From the NCBI GenBank assembly GCA_963575745.1, contig CAUYUJ010006280.1, positions 304,219 to 344,218 on the forward strand: DNA of 40,000 nucleotides, read 5' to 3'. Made by a program: the position numbers and the translations under genes. The notes under the pieces are model-generated. The model did not search any database, was not told where the DNA came from, and saw nothing but the letters and a program-made list of their open reading frames with translations. The number at the start of each line of letters is the position of its first letter. Within the stretch, counting starts at the first letter, position 1. Positions 1 to 8,745 of the stretch are shown piece after piece. This DNA comes from Prorocentrum cordatum. Lineage: Eukaryota; Sar; Dinophyceae; Prorocentrales; Prorocentraceae.

Positions 1-170
1 TGGCTGTCTTTGGCGCCTGCTTCGAGCAGGTACAGGAGCAGGTGGAGTCCCTCCCCCAGAGGACGCGCTGCTGCAAACGGTCGCACGAAGCAGAGGTCCC
101 GAGCCAGATACCCCCCCCATCCCCCCCCCCTTCCGCCCAATGTCGAAACGCCGAATAAGAAAGCGCTCAC
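1..170. mobile_element. H4 element, right-hand part (cut by window start)
   Basis: This is the right part of a repeat found more completely at 29580-29795 and 30598-30818. It shares the GCCTGYTTCGAGCAGGT inner palindrome, a CTGCTGCAAACGGTCGCAC-like segment and the C-rich stretch. The terminal arm at 141-166 reads TGTCGAAACGCCGAATAAGA, the reverse complement of the CGTTTTCTTATTCG left end. No coding capacity is seen. Confidence 0.7.
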
Positions 171-380
171 TTGATATGTTTCACCCACGTGCATGCCCCC
201 AACACATGACCCGGCTCGTGTCTCGTCCTGTTCTGCCTCCTGCCGCTGATGCTCACCTGCCAGCTCCCTGCTCGTCTCCACTTGGGACCCGCCCCCTCGT
301 TTCCCTCTCCTCCTCGGTCGGGCCCACTCGTTGTGAGTCTGAGGGCAGCGTGCGTCTTCGTCTTCAGGGCAGCGAACAAC
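171..380. other. Unassigned GC-rich spacer
   Basis: No repeat, RNA gene or convincing coding region was recognised. Open frames run through in several frames because stop codons are rare at this base composition. Confidence 0.4.
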
Positions 381-549
381 GACGTAAAGATAAAAACTCG
401 GAGGGCCGCGCCGATTTCCCTGATCGGCGCTGGGGCCCCCTGGCGGCGCCTCCGCCGCCGCCCCATGGCGCGCTCCGCGCGCCGGGGAGGGGGGTCCAGC
501 GCCGATCCGAGAAGTCCGCGCGGACCTCCGAGCTCTTCTCTTCATGTCC
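381..549. mobile_element. H3 hairpin element, copy 1
   Basis: An inverted repeat runs from GACGTAAAGATAAAAACTCG on the left to the matching CTCCGAGCTCTTCTCTTCAT on the right. Inner arms carry GATCGGCGCTGGGGCCCCC and GGGGGTCCAGCGCCGATC, and the right arm holds CCGCGCGGACCTCC. Four other copies lie at 2276, 3347, 12989 and 30928. The structure is MITE-like with no open frame of its own. Confidence 0.75.
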
Positions 550-558
550 TTGCTCGTT

Positions 559-690
559 CCCCGGCGTCGTTTCCTGACGGCCCCGAGGCCGAGGCCCCGC
601 GAGGGCCCCCCCCAGGGGCCGAAGCTGGCCCAACAACCTCCCGTGCTAATTATCGTTCTGTCGCGACGCGACCGTGCCTGGCGGTCTGCG
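559..690. repeat. R3 repeat, copy 1 (about 130 bp)
   Basis: This segment is related to 16128-16245. Both begin with a CCCGGCGTCGTTTCCTGAC-like phrase, continue with a GAGGGCCCCCCC stretch, then a CTGGCCCAACAACCTCCCG-like phrase, and end in a CGACGCGA segment. It abuts the right end of the H3 element. No terminal inverted repeat was found. Confidence 0.55.
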
Positions 691-699
691 CCGCGCGCG

Positions 700-880
700 C
701 GGCCCCGAGGCCTCCTGCTGGAGTGCTGCAGGGACACCGACGTGGCCTGCCCGGAGGAGGCCGTGGGCCCCGAGGCCGCCGCTCCCCGGGCCACACCCCG
801 CCTCTCCCCGGGGGGTGCCCTCGGCTCGCGCGCGCGCTCGCCTCCGCGTGGCCCCCCTCGGCGCCTCTCCTCGCGCCTCC
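700..880. other. Unassigned GC-rich sequence
   Basis: GC-rich sequence with long open frames in all plus frames, which is expected from composition alone. No motif or repeat partner was recognised. Confidence 0.3.
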
Positions 881-1024
881 CCTCGCTCCTCCCCTCGTAT
901 ACTTTCAAGTCCTCCCTTCGCTCCTCCCCTCGCTCCTCCCCTCCCCTCGCCCTACTCCCCTCGCTCCTCCCCTCGCCTCTCCTCGCTCCTCCCCTCGCTC
1001 CTCCCCTCGTATACCTTCAAGTCC
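881..1024. repeat. CTCGCTCCTCCC minisatellite within a 112-bp duplication
   Basis: The sequence is built of an 11-12 bp unit, CTCGCTCCTCCC. The block ending in TCGTATACYTTCAAGTCC occurs twice (near 881-912 and 993-1024), giving a higher-order period of about 112 bp. It is strongly pyrimidine-biased on the plus strand. Confidence 0.8.
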
Positions 1025-1198
1025 CTATTGGTTCACGGAGTTCTGCAGTTCACAGTGCTCATCACACTTCGCTGCGCCCCTCATCGTTGTTTGAGCCGAG
1101 ACATCCGTCGCTGAAGGTTGTAAGCACGTGTGAGAGTGGAAGCCATTCAGGATAGAATTCAAACACAGAAGATCAGGAAGACACCTTCCCCCCTGACA
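1025..1198. other. Unassigned spacer
   Basis: Mixed-composition sequence with no coding frame, repeat partner or RNA motif that I recognise. Confidence 0.3.
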
Positions 1199-1443
1199 GG
1201 ATCTCTAGGCCTCCCAGATGGGGTCGGAGTAGATGGGATCGGAGGATCGCGCCGCATCGCCGATGCATCGCCGATGCGGCTCGATGTGGAGCCCGATTTG
1301 CTTTACGTCGACGTCGCCGATACATCGCCCGCGTCAACGATGCATCGCAGGTGCATCGCCGCCGATGCATCGCCGATGTATCGGCGATGCGGTGCGACCC
1401 TCCGACCCATCATTGCCGACCCCATCTAGGAGGCCTCTAGGAT
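1199..1443. mobile_element. H8 hairpin element, copy 1
   Basis: Long inverted arms of about 70 bases: the left outer arm includes TAGGCCTCCCAGATGGGGTC, and the right outer arm includes GACCCCATCTAGGAGGCCTC. The interior is built from the short palindromic phrase ATCGCCGATGCATCGCC. A diverged relative lies at 9673-9873. No protein coding is visible. Confidence 0.75.
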
Positions 1444-1477
1444 CGCGCCGTCATCATCGGAGGGAAGAGAAGAACGC

Positions 1478-1560
1478 CACCAACATCAAGTTTCGGCGCT
1501 CCGCGCGAATTTTGTTGTATCCGCGCTGGGCATGCGGCGCCAGACAAGCTCGACAAGCTC
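1478..1560. mobile_element. H3 element fragment (left arm only)
   Basis: The phrase CATCAAGTTTCGGCGCTCCG, followed by a GCGCTGGGC segment, matches the left arm of the H3 copy at 12989. I find no matching right arm before 1884, so this is probably a truncated copy. Confidence 0.5.
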
Positions 1561-1883
1561 GGCGATCAGTCGCACCTTATCTCAGGGATCTTGACAACTT
1601 CGCGGCTGGTTAGGAGGGGGAAACACCAACGGGACGACGACGAGCTGGGATCGGGGGCTGGGGGGCCGCGCCCATACCGCGCGCGGAGGCGTCTTCAACG
1701 ACGACAGTAACGGTCACGGACGGCACGAGCGCGGTCACCACGCCGACTGCGGAGGGGAGGGCTCTTCCCCCCCCCCCGCCTCCTCCTCGTGCCCATCCCT
1801 CCCATTTGCCCGTTCCTTTCCTTTTCCACCCCCCCCCGGTCCCCCCACCTCCCAGGCACAAAAGCATCCTTGCAGATTGTGGT
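1561..1883. other. Unassigned GC-rich and C-rich spacer
   Basis: Includes C-rich runs around 1767-1850. No repeat partner in the window and no believable coding frame was found. Confidence 0.3.
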
Positions 1884-2026
1884 CGTTTTCTTATTCGTTG
1901 TCTTGCCGATCGGCGCGGGCCCTCGCACACCCCCCGTCGCCCCTCCCAGTGGAGGAGGTTCGGAGCCAGACCCCGCCTCCCTTCCCCCCCCTCCCGCCTG
2001 ATGTCGAAACGCCGAATCAGAAAACG
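1884..2026. mobile_element. H4 element, internally deleted copy
   Basis: Terminal arms CGTTTTCTTATTCG (1884-1897) and CGAATCAGAAAACG (2013-2026) are inverted repeats with one mismatch. Compared with the 29.6 and 30.6 kb copies it keeps the CCGATCGGCGCGGGCCCTCG left segment and the GAGCCAGACCCC right segment. The middle (GTAGATCTT to the AGCAG palindrome) is missing, so it is a deletion derivative. Confidence 0.8.
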
Positions 2027-2275
2027 CACACGTTCCCCGTATCGGCGCTGTGCTTCCTGGTGCTTCCGACTTCCGACGCCATGCATGCCTGCACGTTGGC
2101 AGTACGATTCAGTTTCAGCTGCCCCCTCCACTCGCCGGTCCGCCGCGGAGCTGCTGCGCGAGGGTCCGGTTAGCCGCTCTAGGTGTGGCCTCCCTCCGCT
2201 GCGTTAGTTTAATTCCTCGCTGCGTGCCCCGCTTTGACTGGACCCGCCGCTGTGCGCGCTCGCCCGCGGCCGCTG
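2027..2275. other. Unassigned spacer
   Basis: No repeat partner, RNA gene or convincing coding frame recognised. Confidence 0.3.
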
Positions 2276-2412
2276 ACTAAAATGTGTCGGCGTTGTTGGC
2301 CCCCTGGCGGCGCCTCCGGCACCGCCCCTGGCGCGCCCCGCGCGCCAGCGAGGGGGGGCCCAGCGCCGAAGCAAACATCCGCGCGGGCCTCCGAGCTTTT
2401 GTGCTCCTGCCG
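2276..2412. mobile_element. H3 hairpin element, copy 2 (left arm decayed)
   Basis: The right arm is well preserved: GGGGGGGCCCAGCGCCGAAG, then CCGCGCGGGCCTCCGAGC. The left arm is shortened, with about 25 bases missing next to ACTAAAATGTG. The CTGGCGGCGCCTCCGGC centre resembles the copy at 381-549. Confidence 0.65.
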
Positions 2413-2884
2413 TTGCCTGGTCTCCTGCCGTCGGCCCGGATTCGTAGGTCGACCCTGCCAGCTCAAGGGTACCCTTTGTGTCCCGTGCCTCGCGACGCGT
2501 GCCTTCTTACACTCCCATGGCGACGTGGCCGTCGGAAGGGTCTTCTCTCCTCTCGCGCGTCCTGTCCGACCACGGCCGCCTCGGCCCCTCCCCGTCTCCC
2601 GCCTTCCTCGCCCGGCGGCCTCGGAGGCCCGCCCCCCTGGTTCCGGGCCGCACGGGTCCGGAGTTTTGGCTGTCGCGGGCGAGTGCTTGCAGCTGCCCGG
2701 CGGGGTGGGCGCTGGAGACGGCCGGGCCGGACGACGGGGTAGGATTATGATGTTCCAACCGAATTTCGCGTTGACCACGAGAAGAATTTCGAGCCCCCAA
2801 AAAGTACCGAAATACAGTGATTTTCACGTGTCGGTCCCTGGGAGACACTCGTCCGACACTGTTTCGACAGTTTTTCGCAACTTT
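2413..2884. other. Unassigned spacer of about 470 bp
   Basis: GC-rich with open frames on both strands. I see no family motif, repeat partner or codon pattern favouring one frame. Confidence 0.3.
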
Positions 2885-3288
2885 TCCGGGCGGTCGCAAT
2901 TATTTCAGGGGGAGGGAAGGGGGGTACGAAGTTCGAGTAGACGTAAGAGTGACCTTCCGCCGGAATGACCTTTGGTGCGGGCGCAGATGGGTCCCCAGAT
3001 GGCTGAAAACGAAGCAGGAGCAGCGGCTTGCGCGCCCAGGTTTGGCCACCTCGCGGCCCTCAAGAAGCCGCCCACCACAAAACCGCCCACCAAGGGTCAC
3101 TCTTGCGTGTAGCCGAGAAATCTGCTGCATGCAGCTGGTTTTGGCCCCGCCGCCGGGCCCATTCCTCGATACATGGGCGCCCCGCAGCGCCAGGCGGCGC
3201 CCGGAAAACGGGCTACGTGAGCTGATTCTCGACCGTGCCTACTTTGCCTTTGCCATCCTGCCATTGTTTTTTTTGTCCCCCGGCCCGA
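2885..3288. mobile_element. H2 element, copy 1, interrupted by H7
   Basis: The left end (2885-2930) is a decayed version of the H2 arm. The body from GAAATCTGCTGCATGCAGCT (3117) to ACGTGAGCTGATTCTC matches H2 at 3544 and 28962. The right end finishes CCCCCGGCCCGA at 3288. Between the arm and body sits a separate inverted-repeat element (2941-3108), so this copy is nested. Confidence 0.7.
2941..3108. mobile_element. H7 element nested inside H2, with GTAG target duplication
   Basis: Terminal arms are ACGTAAGAGTGACCTT (2941-2956) and AAGGGTCACTCTTGCGT (3092-3108), inverted with one or two mismatches. The 4-base word GTAG flanks both sides (2937-2940 and 3109-3112), as expected for a target-site duplication. 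The two uninterrupted H2 copies lack this 168-bp segment. It carries no coding frame. Confidence 0.75.
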
Positions 3289-3346
3289 GATAGGAAGTCT
3301 GGGACCTGGGGTAGACAAATATGAGATGTCGAATAGTTGCAAAAAA

Positions 3347-3512
3347 CATAAACATGCACTGTTGAAGCTCCGCGCGGATTTCTTGGGTCTGCGCCGGACC
3401 CCCCCTGGGCGGCGCTTCCGGCGCACCCTCCGGCGTGCTCCGCAAGCCGGGGAGAGGTTCCAGTGTGGGTCCAAGAAATCCGCGCGGAGTTCCAACAGCT
3501 TATGTTGATGCA
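3347..3512. mobile_element. H3 hairpin element, copy 3
   Basis: Arms: CATAAACATGCACTGTTGAA then GCTCCGCGCGGATTTCTTGG on the left, and CCAAGAAATCCGCGCGGAGT then TCCAACAGCTTATGTTGATG on the right. The arms are nearly perfect inverse copies. It lies directly between two H2 copies. Confidence 0.8.
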
Positions 3513-3543
3513 GTTGTTTGTCTTCCAAGTTATGGTGTCGAAA

Positions 3544-3738
3544 TCGGCCCGGACGAAAGGGGGGATTGGGAAAGGGGGGTATACGAAATCTGCTGCATGC
3601 AGCTGGTTTCGGCCCCACCGAGGGGCCCATTCCTCGATACATGGGCGCCTCACGGCGCCGGGAGGCGCTGGGAAAAGCAGTTACGTGATCTGATTCTCAA
3701 CCCCCCCGTTTGCTATCCCCCCCTTTCGCCCGGCCCGA
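3544..3738. mobile_element. H2 element, copy 2, with CGAAA target duplication
   Basis: The left end TCGGCCCGGACGAAAGGGGG is inverted at the right end CCCCCTTTCGCCCGGCCCGA. The 195-bp body contains the perfect palindrome GCTGCATGCAGC. CGAAA occurs immediately outside both ends (3539-3543 and 3739-3743), a 5-bp target-site duplication. It is non-autonomous. Confidence 0.85.
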
Positions 3739-3915
3739 CGAAAGCCCGCGTGTGGTTGCTTCTGACGCAAGGGGCCGGAGAGTCGACGAGCGAGGGGTCG
3801 CAGTGGCCACGGGAGGCCACCCAGAATTCGTCTTCTGCAAGTTCGCCGGCAATAGGGAACAGATCTGCAACGGTCGTGCTGTCGTCTTCGCTGGTCGGCA
3901 TCTTGCATGGCTCTC
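3739..3915. other. Unassigned spacer
   Basis: No repeat partner or coding motif recognised. Confidence 0.3.
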
Positions 3916-4049
3916 TCAGTATATATACATATACATAGCAGCATACACATACATATAGATGGGTATCTATATATACATATATATACATATACATATGTTT
4001 GTACATGTATGTATACATGCTGATCTGTATGCCCGTATGTATGTATGTA

Positions 4050-4092
<43 letters not shown>
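3916..4092. repeat. TA/CATA microsatellite
   Basis: Alternating TATA, CATA and TGTATG runs end in about 20 uninterrupted TA units at 4051-4092. The AT-rich array directly abuts the left end of an H1 element at 4093. Confidence 0.9.
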
Positions 4093-4095
<3 letters not shown>

Positions 4096-4238
4096 TCGGG
4101 CATGCCCCCACACACGCGGCTTCTGCACGAAGCATAACACATACTCAACACATGCTCAAATAGCATCGAACAAATCATGAAAAGAGCGTCCCCAGACTAT
4201 TCCTCGAATCTTCCTCCTGTAGAGGGACACGCCCGACT
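4093..4238. mobile_element. H1 hairpin element, copy a (diverged)
   Basis: Left end AGGTCGGGCATGCCCCCACA; right end CCTGTAGAGGGACACGCCCG, then ACT. The ends are inverted repeats of the GTCGGGC family. The left inner palindrome (CCCCCTACAGGGGG in other copies) is lost and the right one is reduced. The interior shares CCAGACTATTC with the centre of copy d at 18580. Confidence 0.7.
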
Positions 4239-4239
4239 G

Positions 4240-4462
4240 CATCTCAGTACACACACATATACATATATATACATGTGTAGGCCGCTCTGTATCCCAAATG
4301 TTGCGTGTTGTTCCTGTCAGCTGTTTGCTATATGTCGTCGACGCCTGCGGCGAACCACTGCCCTTTTTTCCATCTGGGCCAACGCCCGGCCACGTGAGCG
4401 ATCGGACCGCGTGCCCCTCCCGCCGTGGCGGATACCCTCCAGGAGCATCTGGGGAGGGACAT
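4240..4462. other. Short CATA run and unassigned spacer
   Basis: A brief ACACATATACATATATATAC run is followed by mixed sequence with no recognised partner. Confidence 0.3.
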
Positions 4463-4631
4463 GCATCAGGAGGAACAAAAAACACAGACACCATTCATCG
4501 TCGATCACCCAGAAAATAATATGGGAAAAAATGGAAGGTGGGGGGGAAGACAAAAACCCCAGAACATATGTGGAATCTTGGGAATATTTGTATGTGTGTG
4601 TATGTATTTGTGTGTCCCAGGACCCCTTCAC
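4463..4631. repeat. H6 repeat, tandem copy 1
   Basis: The unit begins CATCAGGAGGAACAAAAAAC, contains CACAGACACCATTCATCGTC near its start, a GGGGGGAAGACAA segment in the middle, and ends in GTGTGTCCCAGGACCCC. It is followed after one base by a second copy, so the pair is a tandem duplication. No terminal inverted repeat was seen. Other copies lie at 9453 and 21857. Confidence 0.8.
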
Positions 4632-4632
4632 A

Positions 4633-4799
4633 CGCATCAGGAGGAAAAAAACACAGACACCATTCATCGTCGATTCCCCAGAAAATATGAGAAACCATGG
4701 GAAGCGGGGGGAAGACAACAACCAAGACAACATTGGAAGATATGGGGAATCCTGTTTGTTGTGTCTATTTATTTGTGTGTCCCAGGGCCCTTTCAATAC
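4633..4799. repeat. H6 repeat, tandem copy 2
   Basis: Second of two head-to-tail copies, starting ATCAGGAGGAAAAAAACAC and ending GTGTGTCCCAGGGCCC. It shows scattered substitutions relative to copy 1, so the duplication is not recent. Confidence 0.8.
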
Positions 4800-4832
4800 G
4801 CGAGGAGTCGGACGAGTAAGATACCATGGATG

Positions 4833-5170
4833 CGTAGGCCCCTTGGGGCCCTCTTTGTGGCCCAGGGGCTTCCTGGGGGGCTGGTCTCTCTGGGCCGTCT
4901 TGAGGTCCTCACGGGGCGCTTCAAGGCTGTCGCGGGGGGCAGTCTTGGGGCTCTCTGGGCCGTCGTGGGGGGCCTTTTGTGGGCCTTCGAGGGCTCCTCT
5001 TTGCCTTCGTAGGTCGTTTTGGGGCCCTCTCTAGTCGGCTTTGGGGCTGTCTTGGGACGCTTTAGGGCCCGCTTCGAGGACTGGGGCCATCTTGGAGCCC
5101 TCTTCATTGAGGCCTCCTGGACCGTCTTGGGGCCCTTTTGGACCGTCTTGGGGCCCTCTTGGGGGCTTCC
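4833..5170. repeat. R2: diverged CTTGGGGCC-type repeat, block 1
   Basis: Loosely repeated phrases such as CTTGGGGCCCTCT, GGGCCGTCTTGG and GGGGGCCTTTTG recur every 15-30 bases without a fixed period. The same texture returns at 5320-5406, 5821-5930, 17040-17220, 19060-20140 and 24083-24610. Apparent Gly/Leu/Trp-rich translations are by-products of the repeat. Confidence 0.7.
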
Positions 5171-5406
5171 GAGGCCGTCATGACTTATTTTGGATGCCTT
5201 TTAGCTCGTTGTCGATTGTCGGAAGCCCGAAAAGGCGACACGGCGAGATTGTGAATCTCATCCAGAAATCATTGGCTATTTTCAGGCACAGCTTTGATGT
5301 TTGCCTCTTGGGGGTTGCCTGGAGTGACTTTTGGAGCCATCTTGGGCCTTCTGGGAAGCCTCTTGTTCAGACTTAAGTCAGTCGTGGGCCGTCTTGGGCC
5401 TTAGAT
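5171..5406. other. Unassigned spacer grading into R2 repeat
   Basis: Sequence without a recognised gene. From about 5320 the CTTGGGCC texture returns. Confidence 0.35.
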
Positions 5407-5820
5407 GATCTTAAAAACGCTGGGGACGTGTTTTTTTTTGTTTTTTTTTCTCGTTTTGGAGATCGACGTTTTTTTTTTCTGTTTTGGGAGTCGTTTTTTT
5501 CTGTTTTGGATTTGCGCCTTGCCGTTTTCTGTTCGTTTTGCGATCCGTTGTTTAATCGTTTTCACCTGCCGTTTTCTGATCGTTTTCACCTGCCGTTTTC
5601 ACCTGGCGCAGACGAACCTCTCAAGGCCGTGCCGTTTTTTTTTCTGTTTTGGTTCTCCGTTTTGTGTGCGTTTTCGCCCGCCGTTGTTGTTACGTTTTGG
5701 TCCTGGTCACATCGTTTTGGGCACGTTTTGCGTTACCGTTGTTGTTCTGTTTTGGTCGACCGCAACGCCAGAAGTTGAAAACGGAAAAAAAAAAAACGCC
5801 CCCAACGTGTTTAAGAACAA
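5407..5820. mobile_element. H12 foldback element with CGTTTT-rich interior
   Basis: The left end ATCTTAAAAACGCTGGGGAC plus a T-run is inverted at the right end, where an A-run precedes CGCCCCCAACGTGTTTAAGA. The arms are about 35 bases. The interior (5440-5785) is a degenerate minisatellite of CGTTTTCACCTGC and CTGTTTTGG units. It sits inside R2 repeat on both sides. It could be a foldback transposon. Confidence 0.65.
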
Positions 5821-5990
5821 CTAAGTCTTGGGCTTATGTTGGGCTCATCTTGGGTAGCCGTCTATGCAGCATCTATGGGCCACCTTTTGCTTCCTTGGGT
5901 CCATCTTTGCCGCCTGAAATACGTATCAAGGTTGTTTTGGTTGCTACCCTGAGCTATCTTGGCAAACTTGTAGACATGTCTGATTGACTT
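5821..5990. repeat. R2 repeat, short block
   Basis: The CTTGGGC-type texture resumes directly after the H12 element, suggesting that H12 inserted into R2 DNA. Confidence 0.5.
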
Positions 5991-6474
5991 TACAGGTTTT
6001 GGGGTGGCTGGCTGGAAAAGACCGAGATGCCACTTGGGAATGTGCTAGAAGTACCAAGAAACACCCGAACACTAGGCACGTCAAGCACACTTGTGCAAGC
6101 AACAGGGGCGGTGGATCGAAGACGTCTACGGCCCCTTCCTTTCTGGAAATGTCGATGTGGCCAAATGCTGGGCCAGATCTTGGCCAAGCTATTGGGCTAT
6201 GTGTTCCCACAACAGTCGTGGAAACCCTGGCTGGGACACTTTGGGGAGGAGACGGAGGAGGAGAAGGAGGAGGAGGAGGAGGACGAGGAGACCGTGGCCA
6301 TTCAGGCTCGAGATGTTGATGTTTCTTTGCGAACCTGGTGGGCACCGCTATTCCGCGGCAGTCCCTCGTGGTCACCGGGTCCGCCCCTGGTTGAGCGCGC
6401 GTTGGTCAGTCCGAGGGTGTGTGTGTGTGTGTGTCTGTGCGTTTTCAGTCCACACGTTCCAGGCATCATCTGCG
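5991..6474. other. Spacer with (GGA)n and (GT)n runs
   Basis: Contains a GGAGGA-rich run at 6247-6292 and a short GT run at 6417-6433. An open frame crosses the region, but its reading includes low-complexity Glu and Cys/Val runs produced by these repeats. No gene is called. Confidence 0.4.
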
Positions 6475-7720
6475 CGTGGCAAATGTATTGGTGCTGCCTG
6501 TCCAGGCGCTGCGGGTTCAAGTGCAAGTCGGAGTGGCGTCACAAGTGTTCCAGGTGCAATGCGTCCGAAGGCTGTCCTGCTCCCATGGATGATGAGCGTG
6601 GCGCTGTTGACAATTGGGTAGGCGGGCCTAGCCAAAGCGTGTACAGCCCGTCCCAAATTCTCACGCACGAGCAGTTCCAAACCCACGTCAACTTGCCGCT
6701 GGCCAGCTGGGACGCAGTCGAGGATCTGTTCGCTCCTCCCAACATCGACAACGTTGTGTGGCGTCAGGCTTTCCACTCTGGCGACCCCATTCCTGTCTCG
6801 CGGGCGTAGGTCGGGGAGTCAGGGAAGAAGTGCGGCATGGCGAATGCTCACCTCCAAAAGGCCCACCTCCTGGGCCGCGGAGTGCGAGGCAGAGCTCGAG
6901 TAGCTGCGCCTGCGGCGGCTGTTTCGCGCGGTTCTTTGATCTCCATTGCCAGGAGGCTCCGAGCGAATCGTCGCACAGGCAGGCGCTGCTGGCCAACGCT
7001 GACGAGCCCAGGGCTGCCGACCTTTGGGCGCGGCTGGCGGCAGTGTTGGACAATATGGACGCCTCGCACAGTCCAGGCACAGCCAGTCGGCAGCAGCAGC
7101 AGCAGTTGGCGGGTTGCCTGCGCCAGCCGCGCCAGCGGCCCCAACCGTCGGCGCCGCGCCCACAGGGAAGCGCGGCGCCTGCCAGTCCCGCCATTGCTGG
7201 CGAGAGGGGGCTTGGCGCTGGTTGCGTTGCAGCTGGCCCTTGCTCCTGCTGCCCATGGCCATCCCCGGCTCGCAGACTCCGCCGCCATCAAGTGGGTCAA
7301 CGCCAACCATCACGTGCTCTTGGCCCAGTTCCAGTTGGCAGTCGGCGCCGACGATCATGACGACGTTGCTGACGGGTCCCTCAATGGTGGTGTCAAGGCG
7401 CGCGCAGTCGAGTGGTTGACTGAGGCCGTCAGCAACCTCAAGAAGCCTCTTCTGAACACAGGTGTAAGACACAGTGTGGTGACAGGCCTGTCATTATCAT
7501 CGCAACGAACGTCGGGAGTCAGCCAGGCGTCGAGACGTCGCGCGCCAACCATGCGCTCCAGTCGGCAGATTTCGTTCTCGCCCAGGAGATCACGAGAAGC
7601 AGATGAGAAGGGGCGGTCTGGAAAGCGCGTGTTGAGCTGTCTCCCAGGGATGATGGGGGAGAGAACGCCGCCCTGGCTGGCCTCGCAGCTGAAATCATGA
7701 TCGCGACGCCAGCCAGGTAC
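6475..7720 (+). pseudogene. Decayed retroelement-like coding remnant
   Basis: No single frame spans the region, but coding-like pieces follow one another in changing plus frames. At about 6505-6560 a Cys/His cluster (CRRC, then HKCSRC) resembles the short zinc-knuckle or zinc-ribbon motifs near the start of some dinoflagellate retroelement proteins. At 6950-7110 an acidic stretch reads ANADEPRAADLWARLAAVL. At 7290-7450 comes LLAQFQLAVGADD and later WLTEAVSNLKKPL. At 7490-7602 the reading IIIATNVGSQ, followed by LAQEITRSR, resembles the start of an APE-type endonuclease (Asn then Gln-Glu) before a TGA. The order gag-like then endonuclease matches a LINE, but no reverse transcriptase motif was found downstream. 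This could be a fragment or a coincidence; moderate-to-low certainty. Confidence 0.4.
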
Positions 7721-8360
7721 TGCCTGTACAGAGTTCACGGCGCGAAGCATTGTCTCGGCGCAGGAATGCCTTTGTTGTTGCAGTCGACTTATGGACCAAG
7801 AGGAGGGGTCCGTGCAGGCGCGTTGTATGATTGCGACTCAGGGGCTTAGCGAAAGGAGTGGAAGCTTCTCTGTAGCGCAGCTCGCGAGATTGAGTTTTCA
7901 TTTCGGCTGTCCTGGAGTTGTAATTGCGCCACCAGCCGGAGCGGGCTATTGATTTGTTCGGTGTCAGTCCTTGTCTTGATCGAGGCATGTCGGTTGAGAG
8001 TCTTCGAGGGCATGAGAATCAGCCCACGCAGGGCCGCGCGGCTGCGCTTGCAGATTTCGCGGTGATCGTCGAAAGTTTGAGTTAGTGTAAAGCCGTGTGC
8101 GTGGCTTGCCGATATCTCATGTGTTGTTTGCGTGAGTTTTAAGGGACTGACTGGCTTGAGTTGCCCCGTACCGTCAGTAGCGTAGAGACAGTTCAGGCGC
8201 TTGGAGTTTGTTCGTAGGAGTGGTTGAGCTGAAGTGGTAAGTTTCTGATACACGCCGGTCGTTGAAAGTCAGTATATTTGGATTCCCATATCCCAATCTA
8301 CTTCAAGCGCCTTCCTACTTCAAGAATCGGCATGCTTTTGCTGTGCGTTGTAAGTCTCTG
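7721..8360. other. Unassigned region with a minus-strand open frame
   Basis: A 135-codon minus-strand frame at 7846-8253 has an unusually balanced Ser/Thr/Asn/Gln content for this window, but I recognise no domain. On the plus strand the frame following the retroelement remnant ends at a TAG near 7850. I cannot decide between decayed coding DNA and chance. Confidence 0.25.
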
Positions 8361-8555
8361 GGAGGGCCTTGACCCAATCCACTTTATCCGCCTTCCTACA
8401 TCATGTTTCTACCTGTTTCTTCCAACGTATATACCACCAGAAGTCCGCCTCGACTGACAGGGAAGACGGGGGGCCCCCAGGAATCGCACACCGCGCCCTC
8501 CTCGGGCGCCCTCGGCGCCCGCCCCCGCGCTCAGTTCAGAGGCTGTCCGCCAATG
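8361..8555. other. Unassigned spacer
   Basis: No recognised gene or repeat. TTCAGAGGCTGT near 8533 recurs at 8724. Confidence 0.3.
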
Positions 8556-8745
8556 ACAGCCTTGTTCCACCTTGTTCCGCCACATTAGACCCCATGCAGG
8601 AGCATCTTCTGCTTATCAGACGCCTGCTCCAACTTGCTCCAACACATTCGACCCTTGCTCCAACTTGTTCCACGCCCCTCCAGCGTGTTCCGACCTGTTC
8701 CAGCACAAAACAGTCTTGTTCCAGTTCAGAGGCTGTTTGGTGAAA
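8556..8745. repeat. CTTGTTCCA-type minisatellite
   Basis: Diverged 10-20 bp units based on CTTGTTCCA and GCTCCAACTTG repeat about ten times. The block is bracketed by two direct copies of TTCAGAGGCTGT (near 8533 and 8724). Confidence 0.65.

Noticed and set aside
7846-8253. Minus-strand 135-codon frame as a host gene
   Set aside because: Composition is reasonable, but no domain, start context or partner was found. It is described as unassigned only.
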